From assembly GCF_918698155.1 (NCBI RefSeq), contig NZ_CAKKLX010000004.1, forward strand, positions 1 to 64,000: a DNA stretch of 64,000 bases, given 5' to 3'. Position 1 is the first letter of the stretch; every line of letters begins with the position of its first letter. The notes under the pieces are model-generated. The model did no database searches. It saw only the letters and a program-made list of their open reading frames with translations, and was not told the DNA's origin. Position numbers and translations under genes: made by a program. Shown in pieces: positions 1 through 8,456 of the stretch. This DNA comes from Roseomonas sp. CECT 9278 (lineage in GTDB: Bacteria > Pseudomonadota > Alphaproteobacteria > Acetobacterales > Acetobacteraceae).

Positions 1-161
1 CCATGCTCGCCTGGCGGGCCGAGGCGATGGGCTGGTGCCCCGCCACGCCGCCGCCCGCGCCGCCCGCCGCGGTCGGCACCCTGCGCGAGCGGCTGGCCGC
101 ATCGCCGGCCGCGCCGGCCTCGGGGCCCGCACTGCCCTTCACCGCGCCCCGGGGCGGCTGA
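1..161 (+). CDS. C-terminal end of an upstream gene (partial, unidentified)
   Basis: One frame is open from the window edge to a TGA ending at 161, giving about 52 codons rich in Ala and Pro. Codon third positions are almost all G or C, as in the real genes around it. The 5' end lies outside the window and I recognise no family. The next gene starts 82 nt later with its own ribosome-binding site. It could be a chance open frame, because stops are rare in DNA this GC-rich. Confidence 0.35.
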   Translation, partial: MLAWRAEAMGWCPATPPPAPPAAVGTLRERLAASPAAPASGPALPFTAPRGG

Positions 162-243
162 GCGCGGTTTCCCGCCGCCCCGGCGATCCGCTATCGTCGA
201 CTCCGCACAGGCGGCCGCGCGCCGCACCGACGGAGGCTGCACC

Positions 244-1416
244 ATGACCGACGCCTGCATCGTGGGCTGGGCCCATTCCGCCTTCGGCAAGCGCGAGGAT
301 GCCCCCGACCTCGAATCGCTGATGGCCGGCGTGGCGCGCGCCGCCATCGAGGATGCCGGCATCGCCCCGGAGGAGATCGATGCCGGCTTCGTCGGCGTCT
401 TCGGGGAGGGCTTCACGCCGCAGGGCTTCCCCGCCTCGCTGGTGCTGCAGTCGGTGCCCGAACTCCGCTTCAAGCCGATCACGCGGATGGAGAATGCCTG
501 CGCGACGGGCTCCGCCGCCATCCATGCCGCGCGCGACTTCATCGCCGCCGGGCGCGGCCGGATCGCGCTGGTGGTGGGCGCGGAGAAGATGACCTCGACC
601 CCCGGGCCGAAGGTCGGCGACATCCTGCTGACCGCGTCCTATCGCCGCACCGAGCAGGATATCGAAGGCGGCTTCGCCGGTGTCTTCGGCCGCATCGCCG
701 AGACCTATTTCCAGAAGCATGGCGACCAGTCGGATGCGCTGGCCGCCATCGCCGCCAAGAACCACCGCAATGGCGTGGACAATCCCTGGGCGCAGATGCG
801 CCGCGACCTCGGCTATGAGTTCTGCCGCACCGAGAGCGAGAAGAACCCCTATGTCGCGCGGCCGCTCAAGCGCACCGATTGCTCGCTGGTCAGCGACGGC
901 GCGGCGGCGCTGGTGATGGCGGATGCCGACACCGCGGCGGGGCTGGCCAAGGCGGTGCGCTTCCGCGCCGCGGTGCAGGTCAACGACTTCCTGCCGATCG
1001 CCGCGCGCGACATCACCCGCTTCGAGGGCGCGCGCGAGGCCTGGGCGCGCGCCTATGCCGCCGCCGGCATCGGCGTGGGCGACCTGTCCTTCGTCGAGAC
1101 GCATGACTGCTTCACCATCGCCGAACTGATCGAATACGAGGCGATGGGCCTGGCGGCCGAAGGGCAGGGCGGCCGCGCCGTGCTCGATGGCGTCACGGCG
1201 GCGGGCGGGCGGCTGCCGGTGAACCGTTCGGGCGGGCTGAAGGCCAAGGGGCACCCGATCGGCGCCACCGGCGTGTCGATGCATGTGCTGGCGGCGATGC
1301 AACTGACCGGCACGGCGGGGGCGATGCAATTGCCCAAGGCCGATCTGGGCGGGGTGTTCAACATGGGGGGCGCGGCGGTGGCCAACTACGTCTCGCTGCT
1401 GGAACGCGCCCGGTAG
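244..1416 (+). CDS. thiolase family protein (SCP-x / acetyl-CoA acetyltransferase-like)
   Basis: 390 aa, full length for a thiolase. The nucleophilic Cys is C86 in ENACATGSAA. A His-Asp-Cys-Phe motif (H287, C289) and a GHPIGATG motif (H337) follow. The final Cys-x-Gly of classical biosynthetic thiolases is replaced by NMGG, so with the HDCF motif this fits the SCP-x/SCP2-thiolase branch, whose members act on acyl-CoA or branched and steroid-like CoA substrates. The substrate cannot be read from the sequence. The start follows a GGAGG ribosome-binding site. It appears monocistronic; the next gene lies 117 nt downstream behind an AT-rich leader. Confidence 0.9.
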   Translation: MTDACIVGWAHSAFGKREDAPDLESLMAGVARAAIEDAGIAPEEIDAGFVGVFGEGFTPQGFPASLVLQSVPELRFKPITRMENACATGSAAIHAARDFIAAGRGRIALVVGAEKMTSTPGPKVGDILLTASYRRTEQDIEGGFAGVFGRIAETYFQKHGDQSDALAAIAAKNHRNGVDNPWAQMRRDLGYEFCRTESEKNPYVARPLKRTDCSLVSDGAAALVMADADTAAGLAKAVRFRAAVQVNDFLPIAARDITRFEGAREAWARAYAAAGIGVGDLSFVETHDCFTIAELIEYEAMGLAAEGQGGRAVLDGVTAAGGRLPVNRSGGLKAKGHPIGATGVSMHVLAAMQLTGTAGAMQLPKADLGGVFNMGGAAVANYVSLLERAR

Positions 1417-1465
1417 GCCTGCCTGCGTGAATGCCGCGTGAAACCAATTAATTAATATTGAGATT

Positions 1466-1478
1466 CGCGATCATCGCG
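1466..1478. repeat. short perfect inverted repeat upstream of the Hint/RTX gene
   Basis: Six-base arms CGCGAT and ATCGCG flank one central base. The site lies just after a rare AT-rich stretch (about 1446-1462) in the 117-nt leader of the Hint/RTX gene. It could be an operator or chance; no matching -10 element is convincing. Confidence 0.3.
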
Positions 1479-1533
1479 CTCTAGTTGACGGACCGTCGGG
1501 CAGCGGCCCGCGGCTCCTGATAGGGAAAGCGCG

Positions 1534-2631
1534 ATGTCCGGGCAGTGGTACGATGCGGACGGCAACCCCCGGCCGGAGAACCTGCCGACTGAAACTGCCG
1601 ACCGGTGGATCGGCACCGACGAGACGGACACGCAGTACGACGACCTTGGTTCGCTGGTCATCGGCACCTCCGGCGGCGTGGGAGACGACACGCTCGATGG
1701 GCGCGGCGGCAACGACCTGCTGGCCGGCGCAGAGGGCGATGATTCGCTCCTGGGCGGCAGCGGCGATGACAACCTCGGCGGCGGGGGCGGCAACGACACG
1801 CTCAATGGCGGCGCCGGCAACGACCTGCTGAACGGCATCCCGGGCAATGACTGGATGTATGGCGGCGGCGGCAGCGACACCGTCCAGATGGATGGCGGAC
1901 CGGCAGGCCATGTCTGGGTGGCGGTTCCGGGCGGCTGGAACGTCATCGACATCGACCCGAATGACGGCGACGACGGCAGCGACTTCGTGGCCGATGACAT
2001 CGCCTGGGTCGAATACACCGGGACGGGCGAGACCCTGCCCACCCCGTGCTTCCTCGCCGGCACGCTGATCGCCACGCCGGACGGCGAGCGCGCCATCGAG
2101 ACGCTGCGCATCGGCGACCTGGTGCTGACCGCGGATGGGCGCGCCGTGCCCATCCTGTTCGCCGGCCGCACCACGGTCGAGGCGCGCTCCGCCCGCGGCG
2201 CGCGCGGCCTTCCCATTGTCCTGCGCGCCGGCGCGCTGGCCGACGGCGTGCCGCATCGCGACCTGCATTGCTCGCCCCAGCACGGCATCGTGCTGGACGA
2301 CATGCTGGTGGTCGCGCAGGCGCTGGTGAACGGCCTGTCGATCTGCCACGCCCCCGCGCCCGCCCCGGTCTTCGTGTACTACAACATCGAGACCGAGGCG
2401 CATGAGGTGATGCTGGCCAACGGCGTGCCCGTCGAGACCTTCTGCGACCACATCGCCCGCGACGCCTTCGACAATGCCGCGGAGTTCGACGCGCTGTATC
2501 CGGGCGGGCGCGAGATCACCGAGATGGCGCTGCCGCACGCCAAGTCGGCCCGGCAGATCCCGCGCGCCACGCGCGCCCGGCTCGAGGCGCGGGCGCTCGC
2601 CGCGGCCGGGGGCGTGCCCAGGGCAGCGTGA
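1534..2631 (+). CDS. RTX-repeat and Hint-domain protein
   Basis: 365 aa. Residues about 45-115 hold glycine/aspartate nonapeptide repeats of the GGxGxDxL type, typical of calcium-binding RTX proteins secreted by type I systems. A Hint (Hedgehog/intein-type) domain starts at C172 (CFLAGTLI) and continues through a SPQH block and a late HEVMLANG block, matching the Hint_2 family common in alphaproteobacteria. There is no N-terminal signal peptide, as expected for RTX substrates. The Hint fold may cleave itself at C172, but no C-terminal Asn/Cys splice junction is evident, so splicing is not expected. No secretion genes are adjacent. The stop overlaps a short tandem repeat leading toward the GGDEF-EAL gene. 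Confidence 0.85.
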   Translation: MSGQWYDADGNPRPENLPTETADRWIGTDETDTQYDDLGSLVIGTSGGVGDDTLDGRGGNDLLAGAEGDDSLLGGSGDDNLGGGGGNDTLNGGAGNDLLNGIPGNDWMYGGGGSDTVQMDGGPAGHVWVAVPGGWNVIDIDPNDGDDGSDFVADDIAWVEYTGTGETLPTPCFLAGTLIATPDGERAIETLRIGDLVLTADGRAVPILFAGRTTVEARSARGARGLPIVLRAGALADGVPHRDLHCSPQHGIVLDDMLVVAQALVNGLSICHAPAPAPVFVYYNIETEAHEVMLANGVPVETFCDHIARDAFDNAAEFDALYPGGREITEMALPHAKSARQIPRATRARLEARALAAAGGVPRAA

Positions 2632-2665
2632 CGGGCGCAGCATGACGGGCGCGGCGTGACGGGGG
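2628..2665 (+). repeat. 14-nt tandem repeat making a chain of overlapping stop/start codons
   Basis: Three copies of a unit like RTGACGGGCGCRGC begin at 2628, 2642 and 2656. The first GTG overlaps the TGA of the Hint gene. Each of the first two copies encodes a five-codon frame (M-T-G-A-A-stop) whose TGA overlaps the next start. The third GTG opens, in frame, the long version of the GGDEF-EAL frame. Confidence 0.7.
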
Positions 2666-2952
2666 CCGGGATGCCTGACGACCTGCGCCCGGCCTGGCCC
2701 GCCGCGCTCCCGATGCTGGGCGCGCCCGGCTGCGATGCGGGCGCGCGCGCGGGGCTGGTGCGCCCCTGCATGGGCCCCGATCGCCGCCACGGGCCGGGTG
2801 CCTGCCCGATGCGCTTTGCCGATTGCGCCGCCGCCCCGGCGCAGCCCTGCGCGGGCATCGCTGCCGTTCCATCCACGATTTCTTCATCCCTGCGGCGCGA
2901 CATTGCCGGCGCGACCCGGCCGCGATCGGCCAGCAGAGGACGACAGCGCGCG
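2666..2952. other. region between the Hint/RTX gene and the chosen GGDEF-EAL start
   Basis: This stretch is open in the GGDEF-EAL frame back to the GTG at 2656, so it could be a 99-residue N-terminal extension rich in Cys, Ala and Pro. Its last 90 bases use codons rare elsewhere here (TCT, TCA, CCA, AGA, GGA, CGA), as untranslated DNA would. I treat it as probably noncoding leader of the downstream gene. No clear promoter is visible. Confidence 0.4.
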
Positions 2953-4644
2953 ATGGACGGGATGGCCGAAGCCGGCGGCGCGCCGAAGCCCCAGAAGCCC
3001 CCGGGGCGGGGGCAATTGGCGGCTGCGGCGCTCGAGACGCTGCCCGATGGCGTCATCAGCTTCGATTCCGACCTGCGGGTCGGCCTGGTCAGCGGCCGCG
3101 CGGCGGCGCTGCTGGGGCTGCAACGCACGGCGCGCCACGCGCAGGGCGTGTGCGACCTGCTGGAAGCCAGCCCGCGCCTGGACCGCGAGGCAGTGTCGGT
3201 GATCGCCGCCGCCTGCCTCACGGCCACCCTGCCGGACCACGACCCCGAGGCCGACCTGCGCCTGGCCGGCGCGCCGGGCCTGCGCTTCGGCATCCGGCGC
3301 GCAACGGTGGGGACCTGGGTGCTCGCCATCACGCCCGAGACGGTGCTGGCCGGCGGCGGCGGCATCGACCCGCTGACCGGCCTGTCGGACCGCGCGATGT
3401 TCGAAGCGCGGCTGGCCGCCGCCATCGATCGCCCGGCGCGCCGGCGCGGCGGCTGCGCCGTGCTGCTGGTCGACCTCGATGGCATCCGCGCGGTCAACCA
3501 GGTGCTCGGCCATGCCATCGGGGAGGACCTGCTGCGCGCCGCCTCGCGCCGGCTGCAGGCGGCGGTGCGCGACGGCGACCTGGTGGCGCGCATGGCCGGG
3601 GAGGAATTCGCCGTCCTGCAGGGCGAGGTCACCGACCCCTCGCATGCGGTCGCGCTGGCGGCGCGCCTGGTGGAGCTGCTCGGCCGGTCCTACCTGATCG
3701 CTGGCGAGACCGTGGCGATCACCCCGCGCATCGGCATCGCGCTGGCCCCGACCGATGGCGCCGAGGCCGCGCTGCTGCTGCGCCGCGCCGCGATGGCCCG
3801 GCACGACGCGCCGGCCGAGGGCCAGGGCACCTGGCGCCGCTTCAGCCCGGAGATGGATACCCGCTGGCAGGAGGCGCGCCTGATGGAGGCCGCGCTGCGC
3901 CGCGCCGTCGCCGAGGACCAGTTCGAGCTGCACTACCAGCCGCAGGTCACCCTGCCGGAGGGCATCGTGACCGGCTTCGAGGCGCTGATCCGCTGGCGCC
4001 ACCCCGATCGCGGCCTGCTGGGCCCGGCGGCCTTCCTGCCGATGGCGGAGCGGCTTGGCCTGATGCGGCGGATCGGCGACTGGGTATTGCGCGACGCCTG
4101 CGCGGCCGCCAAGCGCTGGCCCGCCGCGCTGAGCGTCGCCGTCAACCTGGCCCCCGCGCAGTTCGAGGACGGGCGGCTGCCCGAGACCGTGGCCGCGCTG
4201 CTGGAGGAATTCGGGCTGGCGCCGCGCCGGCTGGAGCTCGAGGTGACCGAGACGGTGCTGCTGGCGAATGGCGACGCCGCGCTGTCGCAGCTGCTGGCGC
4301 TGCGCGATGCGGGCGTGCGCATCGCGATGGATGATTTCGGGACCGGCCATTCATCGCTGACCCAGCTGCGGGTGTTTCCCTTCGACCGCATCAAGATCGA
4401 CCGGTCCTTCGTGAAGGACCTGCCGCTGCGCGGGGATGCGCCGGCGATCGTGCGGGCGGTGACCGGGCTGGGGCGCAGCCTGGGCATTGCCGTCATCGCC
4501 GAGGGGGTGGAGACCGAGGCCCAGCTGCGCGAATTGCTCGCCGAGGGCTGCGAGGCGGCGCAGGGCTACCTGTTCGGCCGCCCGGTGCCGATCGCCCAGG
4601 TCCCGGCGGTGATCGACCAGCTGAGGGCGCCCGCGCTGACGTGA
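2953..4644 (+). CDS. GGDEF-EAL cyclic-di-GMP signalling protein
   Basis: 563 aa from the ATG chosen here. A PAS-like N-terminal region (about 25-125) is followed by a GGDEF domain (from about 139, DPLTGL) and an EAL domain (from about 310). The GGDEF signature reads AGEEF (about 215-219), so cyclase activity is uncertain. The EAL side keeps EAL (343-345), the DDFGTG loop (460-465) and IAEGVE, so c-di-GMP phosphodiesterase activity is likely. No membrane segments are seen, so it should be cytosolic. An AGGA lies 12 nt before the ATG. A longer start (GTG at 2656) is open but its extension looks noncoding. An HD-GYP gene faces it downstream. Confidence 0.85.
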   Translation: MDGMAEAGGAPKPQKPPGRGQLAAAALETLPDGVISFDSDLRVGLVSGRAAALLGLQRTARHAQGVCDLLEASPRLDREAVSVIAAACLTATLPDHDPEADLRLAGAPGLRFGIRRATVGTWVLAITPETVLAGGGGIDPLTGLSDRAMFEARLAAAIDRPARRRGGCAVLLVDLDGIRAVNQVLGHAIGEDLLRAASRRLQAAVRDGDLVARMAGEEFAVLQGEVTDPSHAVALAARLVELLGRSYLIAGETVAITPRIGIALAPTDGAEAALLLRRAAMARHDAPAEGQGTWRRFSPEMDTRWQEARLMEAALRRAVAEDQFELHYQPQVTLPEGIVTGFEALIRWRHPDRGLLGPAAFLPMAERLGLMRRIGDWVLRDACAAAKRWPAALSVAVNLAPAQFEDGRLPETVAALLEEFGLAPRRLELEVTETVLLANGDAALSQLLALRDAGVRIAMDDFGTGHSSLTQLRVFPFDRIKIDRSFVKDLPLRGDAPAIVRAVTGLGRSLGIAVIAEGVETEAQLRELLAEGCEAAQGYLFGRPVPIAQVPAVIDQLRAPALT

Positions 4645-4756
4645 CCGGCGCCCGGGCCAGCGCCGGCACGCAGGCCCACCACCAGTTCCACCCCCAGCGG
4701 ATCGTGCGCCTGCACGATCCGGGAGCGCAGGGCGCGACCGCGCCCAGGCCTCCAGC

Positions 4757-4900
4757 GGCACCAGGCCGGCCCGTCCAAGGCGCGCAAGCCAAGGCCGCGG
4801 ATGCGGCCGCCCGGCGCCTGAGGGCGAAACACAAACGGCGCCAGGCCGGCCCGTCCAGGGCGCGCAAGCCAAGGCCGCGAACACGGCGGCCCGGCGCCTG
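4757..4900. repeat. two-copy direct repeat with 80-bp period
   Basis: Copies at about 4757-4820 and 4837-4900 are nearly identical over 64 bases, offset by exactly 80. Each begins and ends near GGC(A/G)CC and GGCGCC, and the first contains a perfect hairpin (GGCCGC, four-base loop, GCGGCC). It fills most of the 264-nt space between the convergent GGDEF-EAL and HD-GYP genes. It may act as a terminator or be a dispersed intergenic repeat; no U-tract is present. Confidence 0.75.
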
Positions 4901-4908
4901 CGCGAACA

Positions 4909-5601
4909 TCAATGCGCGATGGCGGCGATCTCGGCTTCGCGGGCGCGCAACGCGTCCAGGATCTGCGGGTCGAACTGCGCCGGCGCGATGCGATCGTCGC
5001 CGGTGAACAGCAACGCCAGGGCCGCCGGGTGGGCCAGCGGTTCCTTGTAGGGGCGGTCGGAACGCAGCGCGTCATAGACGTCCGCCACCGCCACCAGCCG
5101 CGCCGCCAGCGGGATGTCCTCGCCCACCAGCCCGGCCGGGTAGCCGCTGCCGTCCCAGCGCTCGTGATGGTTGAGCGCGATGGTCGCCGCCAACTGCATC
5201 CAGGGTGCGCGCGCATGGGCCAGGATGCTGGCGCCGAGCACCGTATGGCGCTGCATGACGCGCCGCGCCGCCGGGTCGAGCACATGGCTGTGCCCCAGCA
5301 CGCCTTCCGGCAATGCCATCTTGCCGATGTCGTGCAGCACGGCGGCGCGCCGCAGCATGGCGCGCTCCGCCGCCGCGATGCCGAGGTGTTCGGCCAGCAT
5401 CGCCGCGATCAGCCCGACCCGCACCGGATGGTCGCGCCCTTCGGGATCGATCGCGACGGCGCGCGAGACCAGCCCTTCCAGCGCCTCGTCATGCGCGGTG
5501 CACAGGCAGGCGGCCGCCGAGGCATCCGCCGCGCCGCCGCGCCGCCCGCATTGCGGGCAGGCTACGGTCCGGTCGGGGATGACGAGGGTGACGGCGTTCA
5601 T
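4909..5601 (-). CDS. HD-GYP domain protein (predicted c-di-GMP phosphodiesterase)
   Basis: 230 aa. The HD pair is at residues 90-91 (HDIGK). The HHERWDGSGYP block (about 145-155) carries the GYP extension of HD-GYP enzymes, which hydrolyse cyclic di-GMP. The N-terminus has four cysteines (15, 18, 32, 34) that could form a small zinc ribbon in place of a receiver domain. The frame is open further upstream, but that extension approaches the end of ispDF and reads as unstructured, so the ATG at 5601 is preferred. It stands convergent to the GGDEF-EAL gene, suggesting a local c-di-GMP module. Confidence 0.85.
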   Translation of the reverse strand: MNAVTLVIPDRTVACPQCGRRGGAADASAAACLCTAHDEALEGLVSRAVAIDPEGRDHPVRVGLIAAMLAEHLGIAAAERAMLRRAAVLHDIGKMALPEGVLGHSHVLDPAARRVMQRHTVLGASILAHARAPWMQLAATIALNHHERWDGSGYPAGLVGEDIPLAARLVAVADVYDALRSDRPYKEPLAHPAALALLFTGDDRIAPAQFDPQILDALRAREAEIAAIAH

Positions 5602-5677
5602 GCTTGTGGCGTTCGGAATCGATGCAATCGCGGATCGCAGGATACGCCAGATCCATGTCTCGGAAAAAGACAATGAA

Positions 5678-6832
5678 TCACGAAATGGCACACCGCGGCA
5701 CCAGCACCACGGCGGCGGCCTGGGCGGCAATGCCCTCGCCACGGCCGGCGAAGCCGAGTTGTTCCGTGGTGGTCGCCTTCACCGAGACGGCGTCGATCGG
5801 CACGCCCAGCAGCTCGGCCAGGCGCGCGCGCATCGCGGGGGCATGGGGCGTGATCTTGGGGCGTTCGCAGATCAGCGTGACGTCGGCATTGGCCAGCACG
5901 CCGCCGCGCGCGGCGATCCGCCCCGCCGCATGGCGCAGGAAGCGGGCACTGTCGGCGTCCTTCCATTGCGCCTCGCTGGGGGGAAACCAGCGGCCGATAT
6001 CGCCCTCGGCCAGCGCGCCATAGATCGCGTCGCACAGCGCATGGATGCCGACATCGGCGTCGGAATGCCCTGCCAGGCCGAGCGGATGCGGCACGGTCAC
6101 GCCGCACAGCACGAGCGGGCGGCCCTCGACCAGCCGATGCACGTCGAAACCGGTGCCCATGCGCGGGCTGAGATGGGCGGACAGGTGCGCTTCCACGCGG
6201 GCGAGGTCCTCCGGCCAGGTGATCTTGATGCTGTGCTCGCTGCCGGCGACCAGAGCGACCGGCAGGCCACCGGCTTCGAGCAACGCCGCATCGTCGGTGG
6301 CGGTTGCATCGCCGCCGCGATGGGCGGCCAGCAGCACGTCGAAGCGGAAGGCCTGCGGGGTCTGGGCGCGGAACAGGCCCTCGCGCGGGACGGTGTGCAG
6401 GATGCGCCCATCTGCGCCGCGCTTGAGGGTATCGGTCACCGGCTGGGCCGGGATGGCGCCCGGCGCATGGGCCAGCGCATCGCGCAGCGCGGCGATGGTG
6501 CCGGGCGGGATGACCGGGCGGGCGGCGTCGTGGACCAGCACCATGGCGGGCGGGTCGGTGGCCAGCACCTCCAGCCCGGCGCGCACGCTGGCGGCGCGGG
6601 TCGGCCCGCCGGCCACCGGGGGCAGGGCGGGCAGCCCGTCCAGCAGCGCGGCCACATGGGCTTCCTCGCCGGGGGCGACCACCGGCAACAGGCGGTCCAC
6701 CAGGCCCTCGCGCAGCAGCGCCTCGGCCGCGTGGCGGATCACCGGGCGGCCGAGCAGCGGCAGGTACTGCTTGGGCACCGGCGCGCCGAAGCGTTGGCCG
6801 GTGCCGGCGGCCATCAGAAGGGCAGCGATCAT
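5678..6832 (-). CDS. ispDF: bifunctional IspD/IspF isoprenoid enzyme
   Basis: 384 aa, a natural fusion of two steps of the MEP isoprenoid pathway. Residues 1-225 are 2-C-methyl-D-erythritol 4-phosphate cytidylyltransferase (IspD; nucleotide-binding [11 protein letters not shown] near the N-terminus, VHDAARP around 100-106). Residues about 226-384 are 2-C-methyl-D-erythritol 2,4-cyclodiphosphate synthase (IspF), with metal ligands D230 and H232 in GFDVH and a GHSDAD motif. The fusion is well known in alphaproteobacteria. It starts 39 nt after the doxX-like gene on the same strand. The HD-GYP gene follows 76 nt downstream. Confidence 0.97.
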   Translation of the reverse strand: MIAALLMAAGTGQRFGAPVPKQYLPLLGRPVIRHAAEALLREGLVDRLLPVVAPGEEAHVAALLDGLPALPPVAGGPTRAASVRAGLEVLATDPPAMVLVHDAARPVIPPGTIAALRDALAHAPGAIPAQPVTDTLKRGADGRILHTVPREGLFRAQTPQAFRFDVLLAAHRGGDATATDDAALLEAGGLPVALVAGSEHSIKITWPEDLARVEAHLSAHLSPRMGTGFDVHRLVEGRPLVLCGVTVPHPLGLAGHSDADVGIHALCDAIYGALAEGDIGRWFPPSEAQWKDADSARFLRHAAGRIAARGGVLANADVTLICERPKITPHAPAMRARLAELLGVPIDAVSVKATTTEQLGFAGRGEGIAAQAAAVVLVPRCAIS

Positions 6833-6871
6833 CCTTGGCGTCTCCGGCCCGCAACCGGGCCGGCGCTTAGC

Positions 6872-7261
6872 CTACTTGCGGCGATTGTCCAGCGCGAAGG
6901 CGCCGGGGCCGGCGAAGACCAGGTAGAGGAACAGGAAGCAGTACAGGATGGCCGCATCGCCGCCATTGAGCACCGGGAAGGGGCTGCGCGGCGCATGCGC
7001 GATCCAATAGGCCGCCGCCATCAGCCCCGACATCACGAAGGCGGTCGGGCGCGTGAACAGGCCAATCGCCAGCAGCACGCCGCCGATGATTTCGAGCACG
7101 CCGGCGACCCAGAACATGGAGAACAGCGCTGGGCCAGCGCCGCCGCCGGCGCGCTCGGGGAAGCCGAACAGCTTCTGCGTCCCGTGTTCGAGGAAGATGA
7201 CGGCCGCGACGATGCGCAGCAGGCCGAGCGCATAGGGCGACCAGCGGTCGAGATTGGGCAT
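6872..7261 (-). CDS. DoxX family membrane protein
   Basis: 129 aa with four predicted membrane segments. The conserved DoxX core is visible as RIVAAVIFLEHGTQKLFGF near the N-terminus, followed by a glycine-rich loop and ALDNRRK at the end. DoxX proteins are small quinone-linked or unknown-function inner-membrane proteins. The ATG at 7261 is chosen because GGAG lies 8 nt before it; the open frame extends upstream but reads as noncoding. It is divergent from dusB across a 133-nt gap. Confidence 0.85.
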   Translation of the reverse strand: MPNLDRWSPYALGLLRIVAAVIFLEHGTQKLFGFPERAGGGAGPALFSMFWVAGVLEIIGGVLLAIGLFTRPTAFVMSGLMAAAYWIAHAPRSPFPVLNGGDAAILYCFLFLYLVFAGPGAFALDNRRK

Positions 7262-7356
7262 GGGAAGACTCCGGCGTTCGTTGTGCGGCGCAGCATGAAT
7301 GGCGCGGCGCCGTGCGGCAATGCCGCCCCCGCCTGCGCGGTTGCGCGGCAATGCTG

Positions 7357-7385
7357 TTGCCGAACGCCGGGGCAGCGCCTATTCT
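7357..7385 (+). promoter_or_regulatory. candidate sigma-70 promoter for dusB-ntrBC
   Basis: TTGCCG (7357-7362) and TATTCT (7380-7385) are 17 bases apart. Transcription would begin near 7391-7393, almost at the dusB ATG (7395), implying a leaderless message. No Shine-Dalgarno sequence sits before that ATG. Match quality is moderate and there is no experimental support. Confidence 0.35.
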
Positions 7386-7394
7386 GCACAAATC

Positions 7395-8456
7395 ATGAGC
7401 AATCATTCCTCCCCGCGATTGGCGCCGATCCAGGTCGGCGGCATCACCATCGACCTGCCGGTGATCCTGGCGCCGATGTCGGGCGTGACCGACCTGCCGT
7501 ACCGGCGGCTGTCGCGCAGCCTGGGCGCGCCGATGGTGGTGAGCGAGATGATCGCCTCGCAGGCCATGGTGCGGACCAACCGCCAGACGCTGAAGATGGC
7601 CGAGGTGGACGGCTTCGGCGGCCCGGCCTCGGTGCAACTGGCCGGCTGCGAGCCCGCGACCATGGCCGAGGCGGCGCGGCTGGTGGTCGATCGCGGCGCG
7701 GCGATCGTGGATATCAATTTCGGCTGCCCGGTGAAGAAGGTCGCGATCGGGCAATCGGCCGGCAGCGCGCTCATGCGCGACGAGGTCGCCGCCGCGCGCA
7801 TCCTGGAAGCCACGGTGCGCGCCGTGGACGTGCCGGTCACGCTGAAGATGCGGATGGGCTGGGACCACAACAGCCTGAATGCGCCGCGCCTTGCGCGCAT
7901 CGCCCAGGAATGCGGCATCCGCCTGGTCACGGTGCATGGGCGCACGCGGCAGATGCTCTACACCGGCACCGCCGACTGGGCCTTCATCCGCAAGGTGAAG
8001 GAGGCCGTGACGATCCCGGTCATCGCGAATGGCGACATCCTGACCGCCGAGGATGCCGAGGAGGCGCTGCGCCAATCCGGCGCCGATGGCGTGATGATCG
8101 GGCGCGGTTGCTATGGGCGGCCCTGGCTGCCGGCGGTGGTGGCGGCGCGGCTGTCGGGGCGCGACGCTGCCGAACCCGCGCTGGCCGAGCAGAAGCGCAT
8201 CCTGCTCGCGCATTACGCCGACATGCTCGACCACCATGGGCGCGACCCGGGCGTGCGCCTCGCGCGCAAGCATGTCGCCTGGTATTCCAAGGGCCTGCCG
8301 GGTTCGGCTGAATTCCGCGTCGAGGTGAACCGCTGCGAGACGCCCGAGGCCGTGCTGGAGCTGGTGCATCGCTTCTACGACCCGTTGATCGACCAGGGGG
8401 TCGAGGCCGCGCGCGAAGCCTTCCGCCTGGCCGGCGAAGATCGCATCGCCGCATGA
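7395..8456 (+). CDS. dusB: tRNA-dihydrouridine synthase B (NifR3 family)
   Basis: 353 aa, usual for the family. It reduces uridine to dihydrouridine in tRNA D-loops using FMN and NADPH. The FMN-barrel start [13 protein letters not shown], the catalytic-Cys region [12 protein letters not shown] and the [11 protein letters not shown] phosphate-binding end are all present. It leads the ntr genes, as nifR3 does in Azospirillum and Rhodobacter, where it is co-transcribed with ntrBC. Its TGA overlaps the ntrB ATG by 4 nt. The ATG at 7395 fits the family N-terminus; upstream codons do not. Confidence 0.95.
   Translation: MSNHSSPRLAPIQVGGITIDLPVILAPMSGVTDLPYRRLSRSLGAPMVVSEMIASQAMVRTNRQTLKMAEVDGFGGPASVQLAGCEPATMAEAARLVVDRGAAIVDINFGCPVKKVAIGQSAGSALMRDEVAAARILEATVRAVDVPVTLKMRMGWDHNSLNAPRLARIAQECGIRLVTVHGRTRQMLYTGTADWAFIRKVKEAVTIPVIANGDILTAEDAEEALRQSGADGVMIGRGCYGRPWLPAVVAARLSGRDAAEPALAEQKRILLAHYADMLDHHGRDPGVRLARKHVAWYSKGLPGSAEFRVEVNRCETPEAVLELVHRFYDPLIDQGVEAAREAFRLAGEDRIAA

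Noticed and set aside
35..247. 70-codon plus-strand frame at the window start
   Set aside because: Arg/Ala-rich, overlaps the likely upstream gene tail and the thiolase start region, no family.
2656..2952. N-terminal extension of the GGDEF-EAL protein from GTG 2656
   Set aside because: The last 90 bases use rare codons and no domain is seen; the ATG at 2953 is preferred, though the relay repeat at 2628 keeps the longer start possible.
4566..5285. Minus-strand open frame across the 80-bp repeat
   Set aside because: It is in another frame over the HD-GYP gene and its repeated peptide arises only from the DNA repeat.
5171..8311. Plus-strand open frame of 1046 codons
   Set aside because: It covers ispDF and doxX in antisense and part of dusB in the wrong frame. 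No recognisable domain.
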